Below are positions 15,708-25,100 of a stretch of 64,000 bases of DNA, piece after piece (the stretch's first letter is position 1; each line of letters opens with the position of its first letter). The notes under the pieces were generated by a model, which was not told where the DNA came from, ran no database searches, and was given only the letters and a program-made list of their open reading frames with translations. The stretch is taken from positions 3,348,001 through 3,412,000 of the forward strand of contig NZ_CP021780.1 of NCBI RefSeq assembly GCF_002192415.1, given 5' to 3'. The position numbers were made by a program, and so were the translations under genes. This DNA is from Paenibacillus donghaensis (GTDB taxonomy: Bacteria > Bacillota > Bacilli > Paenibacillales > Paenibacillaceae).

Positions 15708-16926
15708 GTGGAAATCGTAGTTGAACGGGCATGTGGTATGGATATTCATAAGGATAACATTACCGCATGTATTCTAACGTCTAATGGAAAGGAGATTCAA
15801 ACATTTCCGACTAAAACTGTGTTTCTTTTACCATTAATTGACTGGATTAAACAGCAGGAGTGCACTCACGTTGCTATGGAAAGTACGGGTGTATTTTGGA
15901 AGCCTATTGTCAATTTACTTGAAGCTGAAGGAATTGAATTCTTAGTGGTGAATGCCCAGCATATGAAAGCTTTGCCTGGACGTAAAACAGATGTCAAGGA
16001 CTCCGAATGGATTGCAAAGCTTCTTCGTCATGGGCTACTTAAAGCAAGTTTCATTCCAGATCGAAATCAACGTGAGCTTCGAGAACTTGTTCGTTATCGT
16101 CGCAGCATTATCGAAGAACGAGCTAGACAACATAATCGAATTCAAAAAGGGTTAGAAGGAGCCAACATTAAGCTCAGCTCTATTGTCTCTGATATTATGG
16201 GTGTCTCTTCTCGCGATATGCTCCATGCTATTGCTGATGGTGAGGATGATCCTGAGAAACTAGCGAACTTCGCTAGACGCACCATGAAACGAAAGAAGGA
16301 TGAACTTGAACTTGCTCTACACGGCTATGTAAACCCTCACCAACGCTTGATGATTAAGACTATTTTGACTCACATTGATTTTTTAAGTGAACAAATCACG
16401 TTGCTAGATCAGGAAGTCGCTACGAGGGTTGTTCCATTTCATGACGATGTCGAACGTTTAGATTCAATTCCTGGAATAGCTACTCGAATGGCAGAACAAA
16501 TCTTAGCCGAAATTGGGACCAATATTAAGAAGCAGTTTCCCAGTGCTGCACATTTATGCTCATGGGCTGGACTTGTGCCTGGGCATAACGAAAGTGCAGG
16601 AAAGAGAAAATCTGCTAAAGCTAAAAATGGAAACAAATATTTGAAGTCCGCCTTAGTTGAAGCAGCCCATTCTGTAGCAGCCTCAAAGAACTATCTTGGT
16701 GCCATGTACAGACGAACGGCAGCAAGAAAAGGGAAGAAAAAGGGCAGCAATCTCTGTCGCACATGCTATGTTGAGAATAGCCTACTATTTGTTGACACGT
16801 GAAGAAATGTATGTGGACCTAGGCGAAGATTACTTTGACAAACAGAAGCAACAATCTATTGTGAAATACGCAGTTCGACGACTAGGAAAATTAGGTTATT
16901 CTGTAACTATTACAGAAGTCTCTTAA
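15708..16926 (+). pseudogene. IS110-family transposase, frameshifted
   Basis: The first frame (15708-16802) has the DEDD RuvC-like domain: D in CGMDIHKD, E in MESTGVFW, then D..D in GRKTDVKDSEW. It continues into the transposase_20 domain with SIPGIATRMAE and SWAGLVPGHNESAGKRKS, which carries the catalytic Ser. Near 16735, in AAGAAAAAGGGC, the frame is lost. The +1 frame continues the homology (RAAISVAHAMLRIAYYLLT) to a stop at 16926, giving about 405 residues, the family's normal length. Removing one A from the A5 run restores it. The shift direction does not fit the usual -1 programmed sites of IS elements. Confidence 0.85.
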
Positions 16927-17189
16927 TTCATTAAGATACCCATATCCTTATTTCGGATGCTGTGACATTCAAAAAAATGAATGGACTGCGTCTTATTTAC
17001 TTTGCCTCTTTACAGTAACTGCAGATTTAATTTTCATGGGAGCTTAACGACGCATCGTGAATCTATCTTAGAAATATATCCCATCTAAAATAGTGAACAA
17101 GGTTGGTTTCTGATAAATTTGCCAACATAAATTTCACAAACAAAGAAACACTACAAGATGTTCAAAATAAAAAATCAGGAGGTAACAAT

Positions 17190-17882
17190 ATGACAATCAA
17201 AGGTTATGGTGTTTTAAAAGGAGTTGCAGTTGATGGGAAGGGAGAACGTGACAGATCCACTCCTCATTATCAAATTAGAATGATTGGTGAAGAAAACACT
17301 GAGTATAGAATAGCCGTCAATGTTATGTCAAGCTCGAATGAATCCGAAGTACTATATTTAGTTGACGAACAATATGATGCATCCTCTATAACAATTCTAC
17401 CTACAATGAGCAACGGTTTTACCCACATCAATAAAAACAACAGGGACATTGCCCTGGATTATATTCGTGGGGACTTGTTTGACCCCTCTAAAATGGTTCC
17501 TCTTCCTCACGATATATCAGGTCCCGACAACGACTTAAACGATAAACTTCAAAATTATATAGGAAGAGCTATTAAAGAAGAAGCCACCATCTATGTTTAT
17601 GGATCTGAATGGGGACCAGAAAAAAACAGACCCGATAAAATATTTGATTTTGAACCAGGTCGCGGCGTCCACAATGTTCATATGAATCAAGGAAATGAGG
17701 GTCGGTGGAAAGTTGACAACGGCCCATGGCAAGATGGTGGAATTTTGATCCAATTCAAGGATAAGTGGGTGGCAATATTCTTAGCTTTCTTATCTCAATC
17801 ATGGTGTACGGATGATAAGGGTCATCCTACCGAAGTTTGCGATCACACTCAGACCAAACTAGCCGTATCCACTGGCCGTTAA
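17190..17882 (+). CDS. DUF2278 (YukJ-like) protein
   Basis: 230 residues from the ATG at 17190 (CAGGAGGT seven bases upstream); an open frame extends back to 17103 without a ribosome site. DUF2278 markers are present: a beta-rich opening (YGVLKGVAVDGK, HYQIRMIG) and the late motif VHNVHMNQGN near 180. The final region (WVAIFLAFLSQSWCTDD) is usual for the family. The biochemical role is not established. It sits between the IS110 copy and a broken endonuclease I gene, on an accessory island. Confidence 0.85.
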   Translation: MTIKGYGVLKGVAVDGKGERDRSTPHYQIRMIGEENTEYRIAVNVMSSSNESEVLYLVDEQYDASSITILPTMSNGFTHINKNNRDIALDYIRGDLFDPSKMVPLPHDISGPDNDLNDKLQNYIGRAIKEEATIYVYGSEWGPEKNRPDKIFDFEPGRGVHNVHMNQGNEGRWKVDNGPWQDGGILIQFKDKWVAIFLAFLSQSWCTDDKGHPTEVCDHTQTKLAVSTGR

Positions 17883-17891
17883 TAAAAAATA

Positions 17892-17937
17892 AAAAAACGA
17901 GTTGTCAATAGAAATAGTACCAGACAACTCGTTTTTT
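17892..17937. terminator. bidirectional terminator between DUF2278 and endonuclease I
   Basis: AAAAAACGAGTTGTC pairs perfectly with GACAACTCGTTTTTT (15 pairs), between two convergent units; it has a T-run on both strands. Confidence 0.9.
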
Positions 17938-17950
17938 CATTGATTTTTAT

Positions 17951-18362
17951 TCAATTCCAAATCAAATCAACCCATTCTGGATGGTCAATAAATGGGTTAC
18001 GATTATGTTGGTATTTTTGATATATTACTTCATTGCGTCTCTTTTCAAACATATCGACAGGATCCAATTCATTCCACTCTAAAAATGTCGATAGTTTTCC
18101 ATGTTCCGGTTTCTTTAATCTTGTATTTGTAACTTTATCAACAGCCTGTAGATCCTTCACTCCTTCCTCACCCTCATATTTACATCCATATATAAAATCA
18201 TTCTTGCAACATCACTTTGACTGCATCTCTTGGTTCCCATGAATCTTCATCATAAAATGTGTCTGGCGCTTCATTATGTGTAGTTCCTACTGGTTGGCCG
18301 TTCGGATCATTCCGATGTTCATTACCTAAAGTCACTCCCTGTCCTGTAAAGTTGATTTGCAT
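17951..18362 (-). pseudogene. C-terminal half of an endonuclease I (Bsn-like) gene, with two frameshifts
   Basis: Three frames read in series give the C-terminal half of an extracellular endonuclease I. From 18362: GVTLGNEHRNDP, DSWEPRDAVK. Next frame: DVARMILYMD. Next frame, 18160 to 17951: LSTFLEWNELDPVDMFEKRRNEVIY and NRNPFIDHPEWVDLIW in short pieces. Each break is one base missing from a run (AAAGGTGAT to AAAGTGAT; GTAAAATAT to GTAAATAT). The N-terminal half with the active-site His is absent; the IS91 element abuts the cut end and may have removed it. Confidence 0.75.
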
Positions 18363-18422
18363 GTATAAGATTCCACAAAGAACAAAATCACCCTGGCGGG
18401 TGAATAACTTTCTAGCCAGCGG

Positions 18423-18677
18423 TTATTTATCCGCTGGCTCTTCTTTTCTCACCAAGGTTCCATTACAAACAGGACAGAAAAACTCTGGGGATTCTCCGCC
18501 TTCCAGTTCATACGAACACTCGGCTACTATAAATTCAGGTACAGGGTCCATCATCCCACATTTCACGCAGATATAATCGATCCATACCTCTGACTCCTCT
18601 TCTTCCTCCCATGGATTCCATAGGTCCAGTTCTTGTTCTTTATCCTGTCCGGACTTTTGGCCCTGTTCTTTTCCCAT
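18423..18677 (-). CDS. zinc-ribbon protein carried by the IS91-type element
   Basis: About 84 residues from the ATG at 18677. Acidic, with two CxxC pairs (YICVKCGMMDP and FFCPVCNGT) forming a zinc ribbon. It overlaps the 3' end of the transposase gene by 38 bases and follows it, as an accessory frame of the element. It may help DNA or RNA binding by the transposase; no function is known. Confidence 0.65.
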   Translation of the reverse strand: MGKEQGQKSGQDKEQELDLWNPWEEEEESEVWIDYICVKCGMMDPVPEFIVAECSYELEGGESPEFFCPVCNGTLVRKEEPADK

Positions 18678-19923
18678 GACTTCGTATCCCCCATTTCTTT
18701 TGGTTTTCATATTCTCGCTGCTCGTCATAATAATAAATTCTCCCATATTCCGCATGCCAAATCACCACAAGCAACATCCGGTGCTTGCAGCAGGGACAAA
18801 GCATCGGGTCTCGCCCATAGCTCTCCAGCATCCGCTGGCGGTAGCTTTTCTTCTTCCTTTCCTCCGCTGGAAAAGTCATCTCGATTTGTTTGTGCACCAT
18901 GTACCGCCACAGATTAATTACCTTTTGTGACTCTTTGTTTTTCCCCCGGCTGTATAGACCATAGCGCCCCACCATCCGAAAATGCTTGGGCGGAATGTGC
19001 TGCACCAGATCGTAAATGAATTTCATTACCGGCGATACCACATCCACCCGTTTGCCCGTTCGGTGATCCTCATACCAGTAGTGCACCTTGTGGTAGTTGT
19101 AGCTTACTACCCGGTACTCCGCGATCGCCGGACGCGCCAAATAGCGCCCAATGTATTTCGCTGCTCCTCGGGCATTTTTCATCCGCTGCTCCGCATTCAC
19201 ATAAAACCCCTGCGAATAGCGCTGGTATAACTCATTCACCAGTCTCTTTATACGTTCTTCCTCCGGATACCATTTCATCATTAAATCCAGTAGCAGTTTC
19301 TGCCACGATTTCCGCAAGTACTCATACGAGATATACTCCGCCTTCTTCCACTCCTTGTTCCGGTCTAGCGCGCCTTCCGTAATTAGCGCATGGATATGCG
19401 GATTAAACTTTAAATCACGGCCAAAGGTATGAATCACGGTAATCACACCGACTTCGTATTTCTTGCTCTTATTTTTCCGCCGGTAATAATATTGAATGAC
19501 CTTGGCCACTTGGTTACTCAGTTCATTTAACTTCCGCCGGTCTTGAAAGAATACCTTGCGTAGTTCTTCAGGCACTGTAAATACGAGGTGGCGATGAGGT
19601 ACATCTAGTATTCGTTCTTGCTGCTTTTCCGCCCATTCATCCGTATATTTCTTCCCACATCCATGACAAAAACGGCTTTTACAGGTGAAGCAAATAAACA
19701 CGGGTTCCGGCGTTCCCTCCGTGCATCCCTTGCACTCATATCTGGCATAGCCCATATCCCGTGTACCACAGCGTATCGCTTTATTCACGGTTTCTATCAT
19801 GCTACTGTGGAGTTCCTTGGGCAGATGATGTCCGTGCATTTCCATGAATCCATGAAAGTGATCTTTTAAAATCTGCCGGATGACTCCTCGTTTCTTCCAC
19901 CTCTCCTGATTCTTCACGTCCAT
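18640..19923 (-). CDS. IS91-family HUH transposase
   Basis: 427 residues from the ATG at 19923 (AGGAGGAGGG just upstream). The N-terminal zinc-binding region has CKGC, CFTC and CHGCG pairs (about 70-100). The HUH motif is HIH in FNPHIHALITEG near 170. Tyrosines for strand nicking lie in the region KYIGRY near 260. A C-terminal CPCC zinc knuckle is present (LCPCCKHRM). Such enzymes move by rolling-circle transposition and can drag neighbouring DNA, which fits the cut endonuclease gene at one end. The frame looks intact. Confidence 0.9.
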   Translation of the reverse strand: MDVKNQERWKKRGVIRQILKDHFHGFMEMHGHHLPKELHSSMIETVNKAIRCGTRDMGYARYECKGCTEGTPEPVFICFTCKSRFCHGCGKKYTDEWAEKQQERILDVPHRHLVFTVPEELRKVFFQDRRKLNELSNQVAKVIQYYYRRKNKSKKYEVGVITVIHTFGRDLKFNPHIHALITEGALDRNKEWKKAEYISYEYLRKSWQKLLLDLMMKWYPEEERIKRLVNELYQRYSQGFYVNAEQRMKNARGAAKYIGRYLARPAIAEYRVVSYNYHKVHYWYEDHRTGKRVDVVSPVMKFIYDLVQHIPPKHFRMVGRYGLYSRGKNKESQKVINLWRYMVHKQIEMTFPAEERKKKSYRQRMLESYGRDPMLCPCCKHRMLLVVIWHAEYGRIYYYDEQREYENQKKWGIRSHGKRTGPKVRTG

Positions 19924-19984
19924 CCCTCCTCCTTTTTTCATCGGAGTTATCCACATTTTTTTACACTCTATAATTTCCTATACA

Positions 19985-20020
19985 ATAAAAAAACCCCCAG
20001 CGCCTACAGCGCCAAGGGTT
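19985..20020 (-). terminator. glnA terminator
   Basis: AACCC/GGGTT outer stem with an inner GCGC pairing, followed by seven T on the minus strand, directly after glnA. The IS91-type unit begins within 60 bases of it. Confidence 0.7.
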
Positions 20021-20027
20021 CGATCTT

Positions 20028-21356
20028 CTAATAAAGAGTCATGTATTGTGCTCTTTCCCACTCGTGAACCTGGGTCCGGTAGATGTCCCACTCGATCTCT
20101 TTGAGCTCGTAGAAATGGGCCAGCGCATGTTCGCCGAGGGCTTCAGTGATCACATGGCTGCGGATCATTTCGCTCAAGGCTTCCTTCAGGTCAGCCGGCA
20201 GGCTTGGAATGCCTTCTTCAATCCGCTCTTCCTCGGACATGATGTAGATGTTGCGGTCGATTGGAGCAGGCAGATCCAGCTTGCGCTTGATGCCGTCCAG
20301 TCCTGCCTTCAACATTACAGCGAGTGCAAGGTACGGGTTAGCTGCAGGGTCCGGGTTGCGGACTTCCACACGTGTGCTGAGGCCTCTGGAAGCTGGTATG
20401 CGGATCATCGGGCTGCGGTTGCTCGCAGACCAAGCCACGTAACAAGGCGCTTCATAACCTGGAACCAGACGTTTGTAAGAGTTCACAGTAGGGTTCGTAA
20501 TGGCGGCAAAAGCACGTGCATGCTTCAGAATGCCGGCCATGTAATAACGGGCAGTTTTGCTGAGGCCAAGCTTGTCGCTCTCATCGTAGAACATGTTCTC
20601 GCTGCCGTTAAATAGCGATTGGTGGGCATGCATACCGGAACCGTTCATTCCGAACAGAGGCTTGGGCATAAAGGTTGCATGCAGGCCGTGTTGACGGGCT
20701 ACCGTCTTCACAACGAGCTTGAAGGTCTGGATCTGGTCGGCAGCTTTGATGGCATCGGCATATTTAAAGTCAATCTCATGCTGGCCGGAAGCTACCTCAT
20801 GGTGGGAGGCTTCGACTTCAAAGCCCATTTCTTCCAAAGTCAGTACGATCTCGCGGCGGCAGTTCTCCCCAAGATCCATCGGCGCCAAATCAAAATAACC
20901 ACCCTGGTCATTCAATTCAGTAGTCGGGTTACCCTTCTCATCGGTTCTGAACAGGAAGAATTCCGGTTCAGGTCCTACGTTCATTGCGGTAAAGCCCATT
21001 TCTTCGGCTTCCTTCAAGCAGCGTTTGAGAATACCGCGGGGGTCTCCAGCAAACGGCGTTCCATCCGGCATGTACACATCACAAATTAAACGTGCAACCC
21101 GGCTGTCCGTCACCCAAGGGAAAACAACCCATGTGCTCAGGTCCGGATACAGGTACATGTCAGATTCTTCAATCCGCACATAACCTTCGATGGAAGATCC
21201 ATCAAACATCATTTTATTGTCGAGTGCTTTCTCAAGCTGGCTTACCGGGATTTCAACGTTTTTGATTGTACCGAGCAGGTCGGTGAATTGCAAACGAATG
21301 AAACGGACATTTTCTTCCTTGGCGATATTCAGAATATCCTCTTTGCTAAAACTCAC
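20028..21356 (-). CDS. glnA: glutamine synthetase, type I
   Basis: 442 residues, usual for the GSI-alpha form of Firmicutes. The beta-grasp N-terminus ([20 protein letters not shown]), the metal-binding FDGSSI (near 50), the latch region and [13 protein letters not shown], and RIPASRG with the arginine flap are all present. It makes glutamine from glutamate and ammonia with ATP. There is no adenylylation Tyr segment of the beta type; control is by feedback inhibition and by GlnR. It is read 29 bases after glnR, as one operon. Confidence 0.97.
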   Translation of the reverse strand: MSFSKEDILNIAKEENVRFIRLQFTDLLGTIKNVEIPVSQLEKALDNKMMFDGSSIEGYVRIEESDMYLYPDLSTWVVFPWVTDSRVARLICDVYMPDGTPFAGDPRGILKRCLKEAEEMGFTAMNVGPEPEFFLFRTDEKGNPTTELNDQGGYFDLAPMDLGENCRREIVLTLEEMGFEVEASHHEVASGQHEIDFKYADAIKAADQIQTFKLVVKTVARQHGLHATFMPKPLFGMNGSGMHAHQSLFNGSENMFYDESDKLGLSKTARYYMAGILKHARAFAAITNPTVNSYKRLVPGYEAPCYVAWSASNRSPMIRIPASRGLSTRVEVRNPDPAANPYLALAVMLKAGLDGIKRKLDLPAPIDRNIYIMSEEERIEEGIPSLPADLKEALSEMIRSHVITEALGEHALAHFYELKEIEWDIYRTQVHEWERAQYMTLY

Positions 21357-21385
21357 GATACCCTCTCCCTTTCAAGCTCTTTATA

Positions 21386-21796
21386 TTATTTATTAAAAAA
21401 CCGGGATAACTCACCTTGAATGAGAGATACCTGTCCCGGCCTTTTACCGGAAACCAGCTCCTGTTTCAGCAACCGGTGAAGCTGGGATTCGGACAACTCC
21501 CGACGCCTAACCTCAGTGTCAGGGGTAATCACTGTCGCTTCATCGGATTCCCTGGTGACAGGATTCATTACCTGCTTAATGCCAGCAATGTTGACGCCCT
21601 TCTCTATCAGAGCCTTGATCTCCAATAGACGCTCTACATCATTAAACGAGAATAAACGCTGGTTCCCCGACGTACGCGCCGGTACGATCAAGCTGTGCTG
21701 CTCATAATAACGGATCTGTCTTGCAGATAGATCGGTTAGCTTCATAACAATCCCGATTGGGAATAATGCCATATTTCTGCGGATTTCATCACCCAT
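21386..21796 (-). CDS. glnR: nitrogen repressor GlnR, MerR family
   Basis: 136 residues. The opening IRRNMALFPIGIVMKLTDLSARQIRYYE is near-identical to Bacillus GlnR over the winged helix (short pieces). The C-terminal tail (ELSRFFNK) is the segment through which feedback-inhibited glutamine synthetase activates GlnR. It represses its own operon under nitrogen excess. A consensus GlnR box and promoter lie upstream (21834-21884). Confidence 0.96.
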   Translation of the reverse strand: MGDEIRRNMALFPIGIVMKLTDLSARQIRYYEQHSLIVPARTSGNQRLFSFNDVERLLEIKALIEKGVNIAGIKQVMNPVTRESDEATVITPDTEVRRRELSESQLHRLLKQELVSGKRPGQVSLIQGELSRFFNK

Positions 21797-21833
21797 GACT
21801 CATCCAACCTTCCAATGATCTTTTTCTCATCTC

Positions 21834-21884
21834 ATTGTACATTCCCTGATATGGCATGTCAATGGTGTGTAAGATATTCTCACA
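21834..21884 (-). promoter_or_regulatory. glnRA promoter with GlnR box
   Basis: TTGACA (21857-21862), 17-base spacer, TACAAT (21834-21839). TGTAAGATATTCTCACA (21868-21884) matches the GlnR/TnrA consensus TGTNA-N7-TNACA exactly and lies just upstream of the -35. Confidence 0.9.
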
Positions 21885-22049
21885 ACATTTCTTTTTTACA
21901 GAGAGGAAGGGTGAAGTGAGTGTGAGCTATAAGCTTCAGACTTTACGCAGTATAGCATGCTGTACAATACACAATCAAAAAACGCTCTATGATATGGATA
22001 CTTATAATATCGGCGGGACAGCTCTTCTCTATGCGTCAGCGGATTAAAA

Positions 22050-22383
22050 ATAACCCCTACACTTCGAAACTATTAGGTCCCACCAAGGATTTAGTAGATT
22101 GCCAGGAACGGAGCAATAGATGCGAAAGTGCAATTAATTCCAGCTGAAACTCCAGTCAACAGACGTATAAGTGCAATTCTGCAACTAATCTCAAGGAAAT
22201 AAGTCCCTTAACGCTCAATACCCTAAATTAGATGCCTATTTGCATCTATTTCCTCCAAAACGGAGTAAATCCGCCAATTAGTTGCAGTTTCGCAACTAAA
22301 TCAAACAAGCGAACATAGCAGCCACAAACGAGCTAAGGCTTCAATGTTCCCATCATATCGAGGACTAAGCAGTAACTATAATT
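22050..22383. repeat. intergenic stretch with an array of look-alike hairpins
   Basis: About 330 bases without a gene. Four units share the form TTAG.TGC-N6-GCA.CTAA: TAGATGC..GCAATTA at 22117-22136, AAGTGC..GCAACTAA at 22169-22188, TAGATGC..GCATCTA (perfect) at 22229-22248, and TTAGTTGC..GCAACTAA (perfect) at 22278-22299. Loop length is six in each. The array lies upstream of glnR and downstream of the PLP enzyme gene. Confidence 0.6.
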
Positions 22384-23637
22384 TTACAATAATTTACGGT
22401 CCAGCATATTCTGCAGGGCCATCAGCACCCCATATTTAACATGGGAGTAGGTTAGGCCGCCTTGCATATAACCAATATAAGGCGCACGGATGGGTGCATC
22501 CGCAGATAACTCCAAGCTGCCGCCCTGAATAAATGTACCTGCCGCCATAATGACAGGATGCTCATAACCCGGCATATCCCAGGGCTCAGGTACGACATGG
22601 CTGTCTACAGCCGCTGCCCGCTGAATTCCCTGGACGAAGGCAATCAGATGCTCCGGTCCGTCAAACTGGACAGCCTGGATCAAATCGGTGCGTGTTTCAT
22701 TCCAGGCGGGTTTGGTTGTAAATCCGCAGCGTGCGAAGACAGCTGCCGCAAAGATGCTGCCTTTGAGAGCTTGTCCTACCGTATGGGGAGCCATGAACAG
22801 CCCTTGATAGAGCCCGCGGGTGGTCCCCAGCATTGCGCCTACCTCGCCGCCGATTCCCGGCGCAGTCAGGCGATAAGCAGCCTGCTCCACCAGCTCCCTC
22901 CGTCCGCAGATGTAGCCGCCGGTCTCCGCTATGCCGCCGCCGGGGTTCTTGATCAGCGAGCCGGCGATCAGATCTGCCCCGACCTGTGTAGGCTCCAGCT
23001 TCTCGGTGAATTCACCATAGCAGTTATCCACAAACACAATGACACCAGGCATCAGTGCCTTGATTCTCTCCACCATCTGGCCAATCTCTGCAACAGTAAA
23101 GGAGGAACGCCAGTCATACCCGCGTGAACGCTGAATACCGATAACCTTGGTCTTGTCATTAACGGCAAGCTGAACTTCATCCCAATCGACCGCTCCATCC
23201 GCTGTCAGCGCGACCTCGGCGTACGTAATTCCGAAATCGGCCAGCGATCCGGTCCGGTCGCCCGGCTTGCCGATCACCTTGTGCAGCGTGTCATAAGGGC
23301 GCCCCGTGATGTAGAGCAGCTCATCTCCCGGACGCAGCACACCAAACAGCGCTGTCGAGATCGTATGCGTCCCTGAAGCAAAATGAGGACGGACAAGCGC
23401 TGCCTCCGCGCCAAAGATATCGGCATAGACCAGATCCAGCACCTCGCGGCCCCGGTCGTTATAGCCGTAGCCCGTCGAGCCGGCAAAATGAAAATCGCTT
23501 ACCTGATGCCGCTGAAACGCCTCGATCACCTTCCACTGATTATGGTCAACGACCTGTTCCAGCGTTTTGAATGCACCTTCAATTTCAAGCTCTGCGGCCT
23601 GCGCCGCCTGTATAATATCCTCTGCAAATGCTGCCAT
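22384..23637 (-). CDS. ynbB: PLP-dependent methionine gamma-lyase-like protein (YnbB)
   Basis: 417 residues of the family once called aluminium resistance protein. The PLP lysine lies in GSLIKNPGGG near 237; the glycine-rich cofactor loop is FASGTHTIS near 87; the tail KYGVLMALQNML is typical. Members are fold-type I Cys/Met-metabolism enzymes; a C-S lyase activity is inferred, not shown. In Bacillus the gene sits between hflX (ynbA) and glnR, as here, on the same strand. The ATG at 23637 has GGAGC upstream. Confidence 0.88.
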   Translation of the reverse strand: MAAFAEDIIQAAQAAELEIEGAFKTLEQVVDHNQWKVIEAFQRHQVSDFHFAGSTGYGYNDRGREVLDLVYADIFGAEAALVRPHFASGTHTISTALFGVLRPGDELLYITGRPYDTLHKVIGKPGDRTGSLADFGITYAEVALTADGAVDWDEVQLAVNDKTKVIGIQRSRGYDWRSSFTVAEIGQMVERIKALMPGVIVFVDNCYGEFTEKLEPTQVGADLIAGSLIKNPGGGIAETGGYICGRRELVEQAAYRLTAPGIGGEVGAMLGTTRGLYQGLFMAPHTVGQALKGSIFAAAVFARCGFTTKPAWNETRTDLIQAVQFDGPEHLIAFVQGIQRAAAVDSHVVPEPWDMPGYEHPVIMAAGTFIQGGSLELSADAPIRAPYIGYMQGGLTYSHVKYGVLMALQNMLDRKLL

Positions 23638-23675
23638 TATTCAAATTCGCTCCTTACATATACTTGCCATTATTA

Positions 23676-23728
23676 CAAGTAGAAACGGCTTCACCGTCCT
23701 CTGATAGAGGCGGTGTCCGTTTCTCATC
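23676..23728 (-). terminator. hairpin after hflX
   Basis: A long interrupted stem, GAAACGG..CACCG.CCTC with GAGG.GGTG.CCGTTTC, lies between hflX and the PLP gene. A T-run is weak, so partial read-through to the PLP gene is possible. Confidence 0.55.
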
Positions 23729-23762
23729 CTATTTCCAATTTATATTCTCCTTGCTTCAAGCC

Positions 23763-25052
23763 TCAAGACGGGTCCACAAACTCTGCAAGCATATAACTCC
23801 ACTTGGCATAATCCTCTTTGTTAACCCGCACCTCGTAGAGCACATCGTTCTCATCGAAGTTGGTTTCAAGCACTTCCCCTACTCTATACAGCAGTGAGGA
23901 AATATCCCCCCGGTCACCGGGAATGCGGAACACCAGAGTATCTCCAGCCAGTTCATCGCTGATCAGCTCATTGAGGCGAACCAGATCCTCTTCATTGAAG
24001 GCGCTGATCTTCAGGAACCCGTTGCCCGACGGCAGCATATCCAGCTGCTCGGGAGCACAGAGATCGATTTTGTTAAACAGCACAATTTGCGGCTTGCCCG
24101 CTGCACCCAGTTCCTGAAGAATGGCTTGCACTACATCCATCTGCTCCTGCCGCATCGGCGATGAAGCATCCACCACATGCAGCACCAGATTCGCTTCATT
24201 TACTTCCTCCAGGGTCGCCCGGAAGGAAGCAACCAGATCATGCGGCAGGTTCTGGATAAAACCTACCGTATCGGTCAGCACAACCTCCTTGCCGCCGATC
24301 AGCTGCAGCACACGGGACGTAGGATCAAGTGTCGCGAACAGCTGGTTCTCGATGTAGACGTCCGCATCCGTAAGCTGCTTCAGCAGGGTCGATTTGCCGG
24401 CATTGGTATAGCCAACAAGCGCAACCTGTACAGCTCCGCTCTTGCGGCGGCGCTCCCGGTGAAGCTCACGGGTCTTGATCACCTCATCCAGTTGACGTTT
24501 CAGCTCGGTAATCCGGTCACGGATATGGCGGCGGTCGGTTTCCAGCTTGCTCTCCCCCGGTCCCCGCGTGCCAATGCCGCCGCCCAGCCGGGACAGATTC
24601 TTGCCATGCCCGGAGAGGCGCGGCAGCAGATAGGACAGCTGAGCCAGCTCTACCTGAATGATGCCCTCGCGTGTCTTGGCGCGTCCGGCGAAGATATCCA
24701 GAATAAGCTGGGTTCTATCAATGATTTTGAGATCCAGTGCTTCCTCCAGGTTGCGTACCTGGGCTCCGGACAGCTCCTGATCGAAGATCGCCGTGTTGGC
24801 CCCCAAGCCGTCTGCGGCCATCCGCAGCTCCTCAACCTTGCCTTTGCCGATAAACCATTTGGAATCAGGGGTTTCCTTGTTCTGGCGCAGAACGTCGAGC
24901 ACTTCAACACCAGCCGTCTCCGCCAGCTGAACCAGCTCCTGCAGCGACAGCTCGGGATCAATGCCGGTGCGTTTGATTTTGTCGGTTACCAGACTGACCA
25001 GGATCGCCCGGTCCTGAATATCCGTCTCTGTCTCATGTGTTGTGATTGCCAT
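23763..25052 (-). CDS. hflX: ribosome-associated GTPase HflX
   Basis: 429 residues. The N-terminal HflX domain carries GKGKVEEL and ELSGAQVRNLEE, followed by a helical coil and a G domain: G1 GYTNAGKST, G3 DTVGFIQNLP, G4 NKIDL. HflX splits stalled or hibernating 70S ribosomes, and in several Firmicutes helps survival of heat or macrolide stress. The order spoVK-hflX-ynbB-glnR-glnA is that of Bacillus. The start ATG at 25052 follows AAGGAGC. Confidence 0.95.
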   Translation of the reverse strand: MAITTHETETDIQDRAILVSLVTDKIKRTGIDPELSLQELVQLAETAGVEVLDVLRQNKETPDSKWFIGKGKVEELRMAADGLGANTAIFDQELSGAQVRNLEEALDLKIIDRTQLILDIFAGRAKTREGIIQVELAQLSYLLPRLSGHGKNLSRLGGGIGTRGPGESKLETDRRHIRDRITELKRQLDEVIKTRELHRERRRKSGAVQVALVGYTNAGKSTLLKQLTDADVYIENQLFATLDPTSRVLQLIGGKEVVLTDTVGFIQNLPHDLVASFRATLEEVNEANLVLHVVDASSPMRQEQMDVVQAILQELGAAGKPQIVLFNKIDLCAPEQLDMLPSGNGFLKISAFNEEDLVRLNELISDELAGDTLVFRIPGDRGDISSLLYRVGEVLETNFDENDVLYEVRVNKEDYAKWSYMLAEFVDPS

Positions 25053-25100
25053 CGTTTTGCCGTGCTCCTTATCGATTCATATGTTCTGCCGTTTCATTCG

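Noticed and set aside
16725..16750. Programmed frameshift in the IS110 transposase
   Set aside because: The needed shift is +1, the heptamer is G AAA AAG and not X XXY YYZ, and IS110 enzymes are normally made from one frame.
22050..22383. CRISPR-like array upstream of glnR
   Set aside because: The units are short imperfect hairpins with no constant repeat of 25-40 bases and no cas genes nearby.
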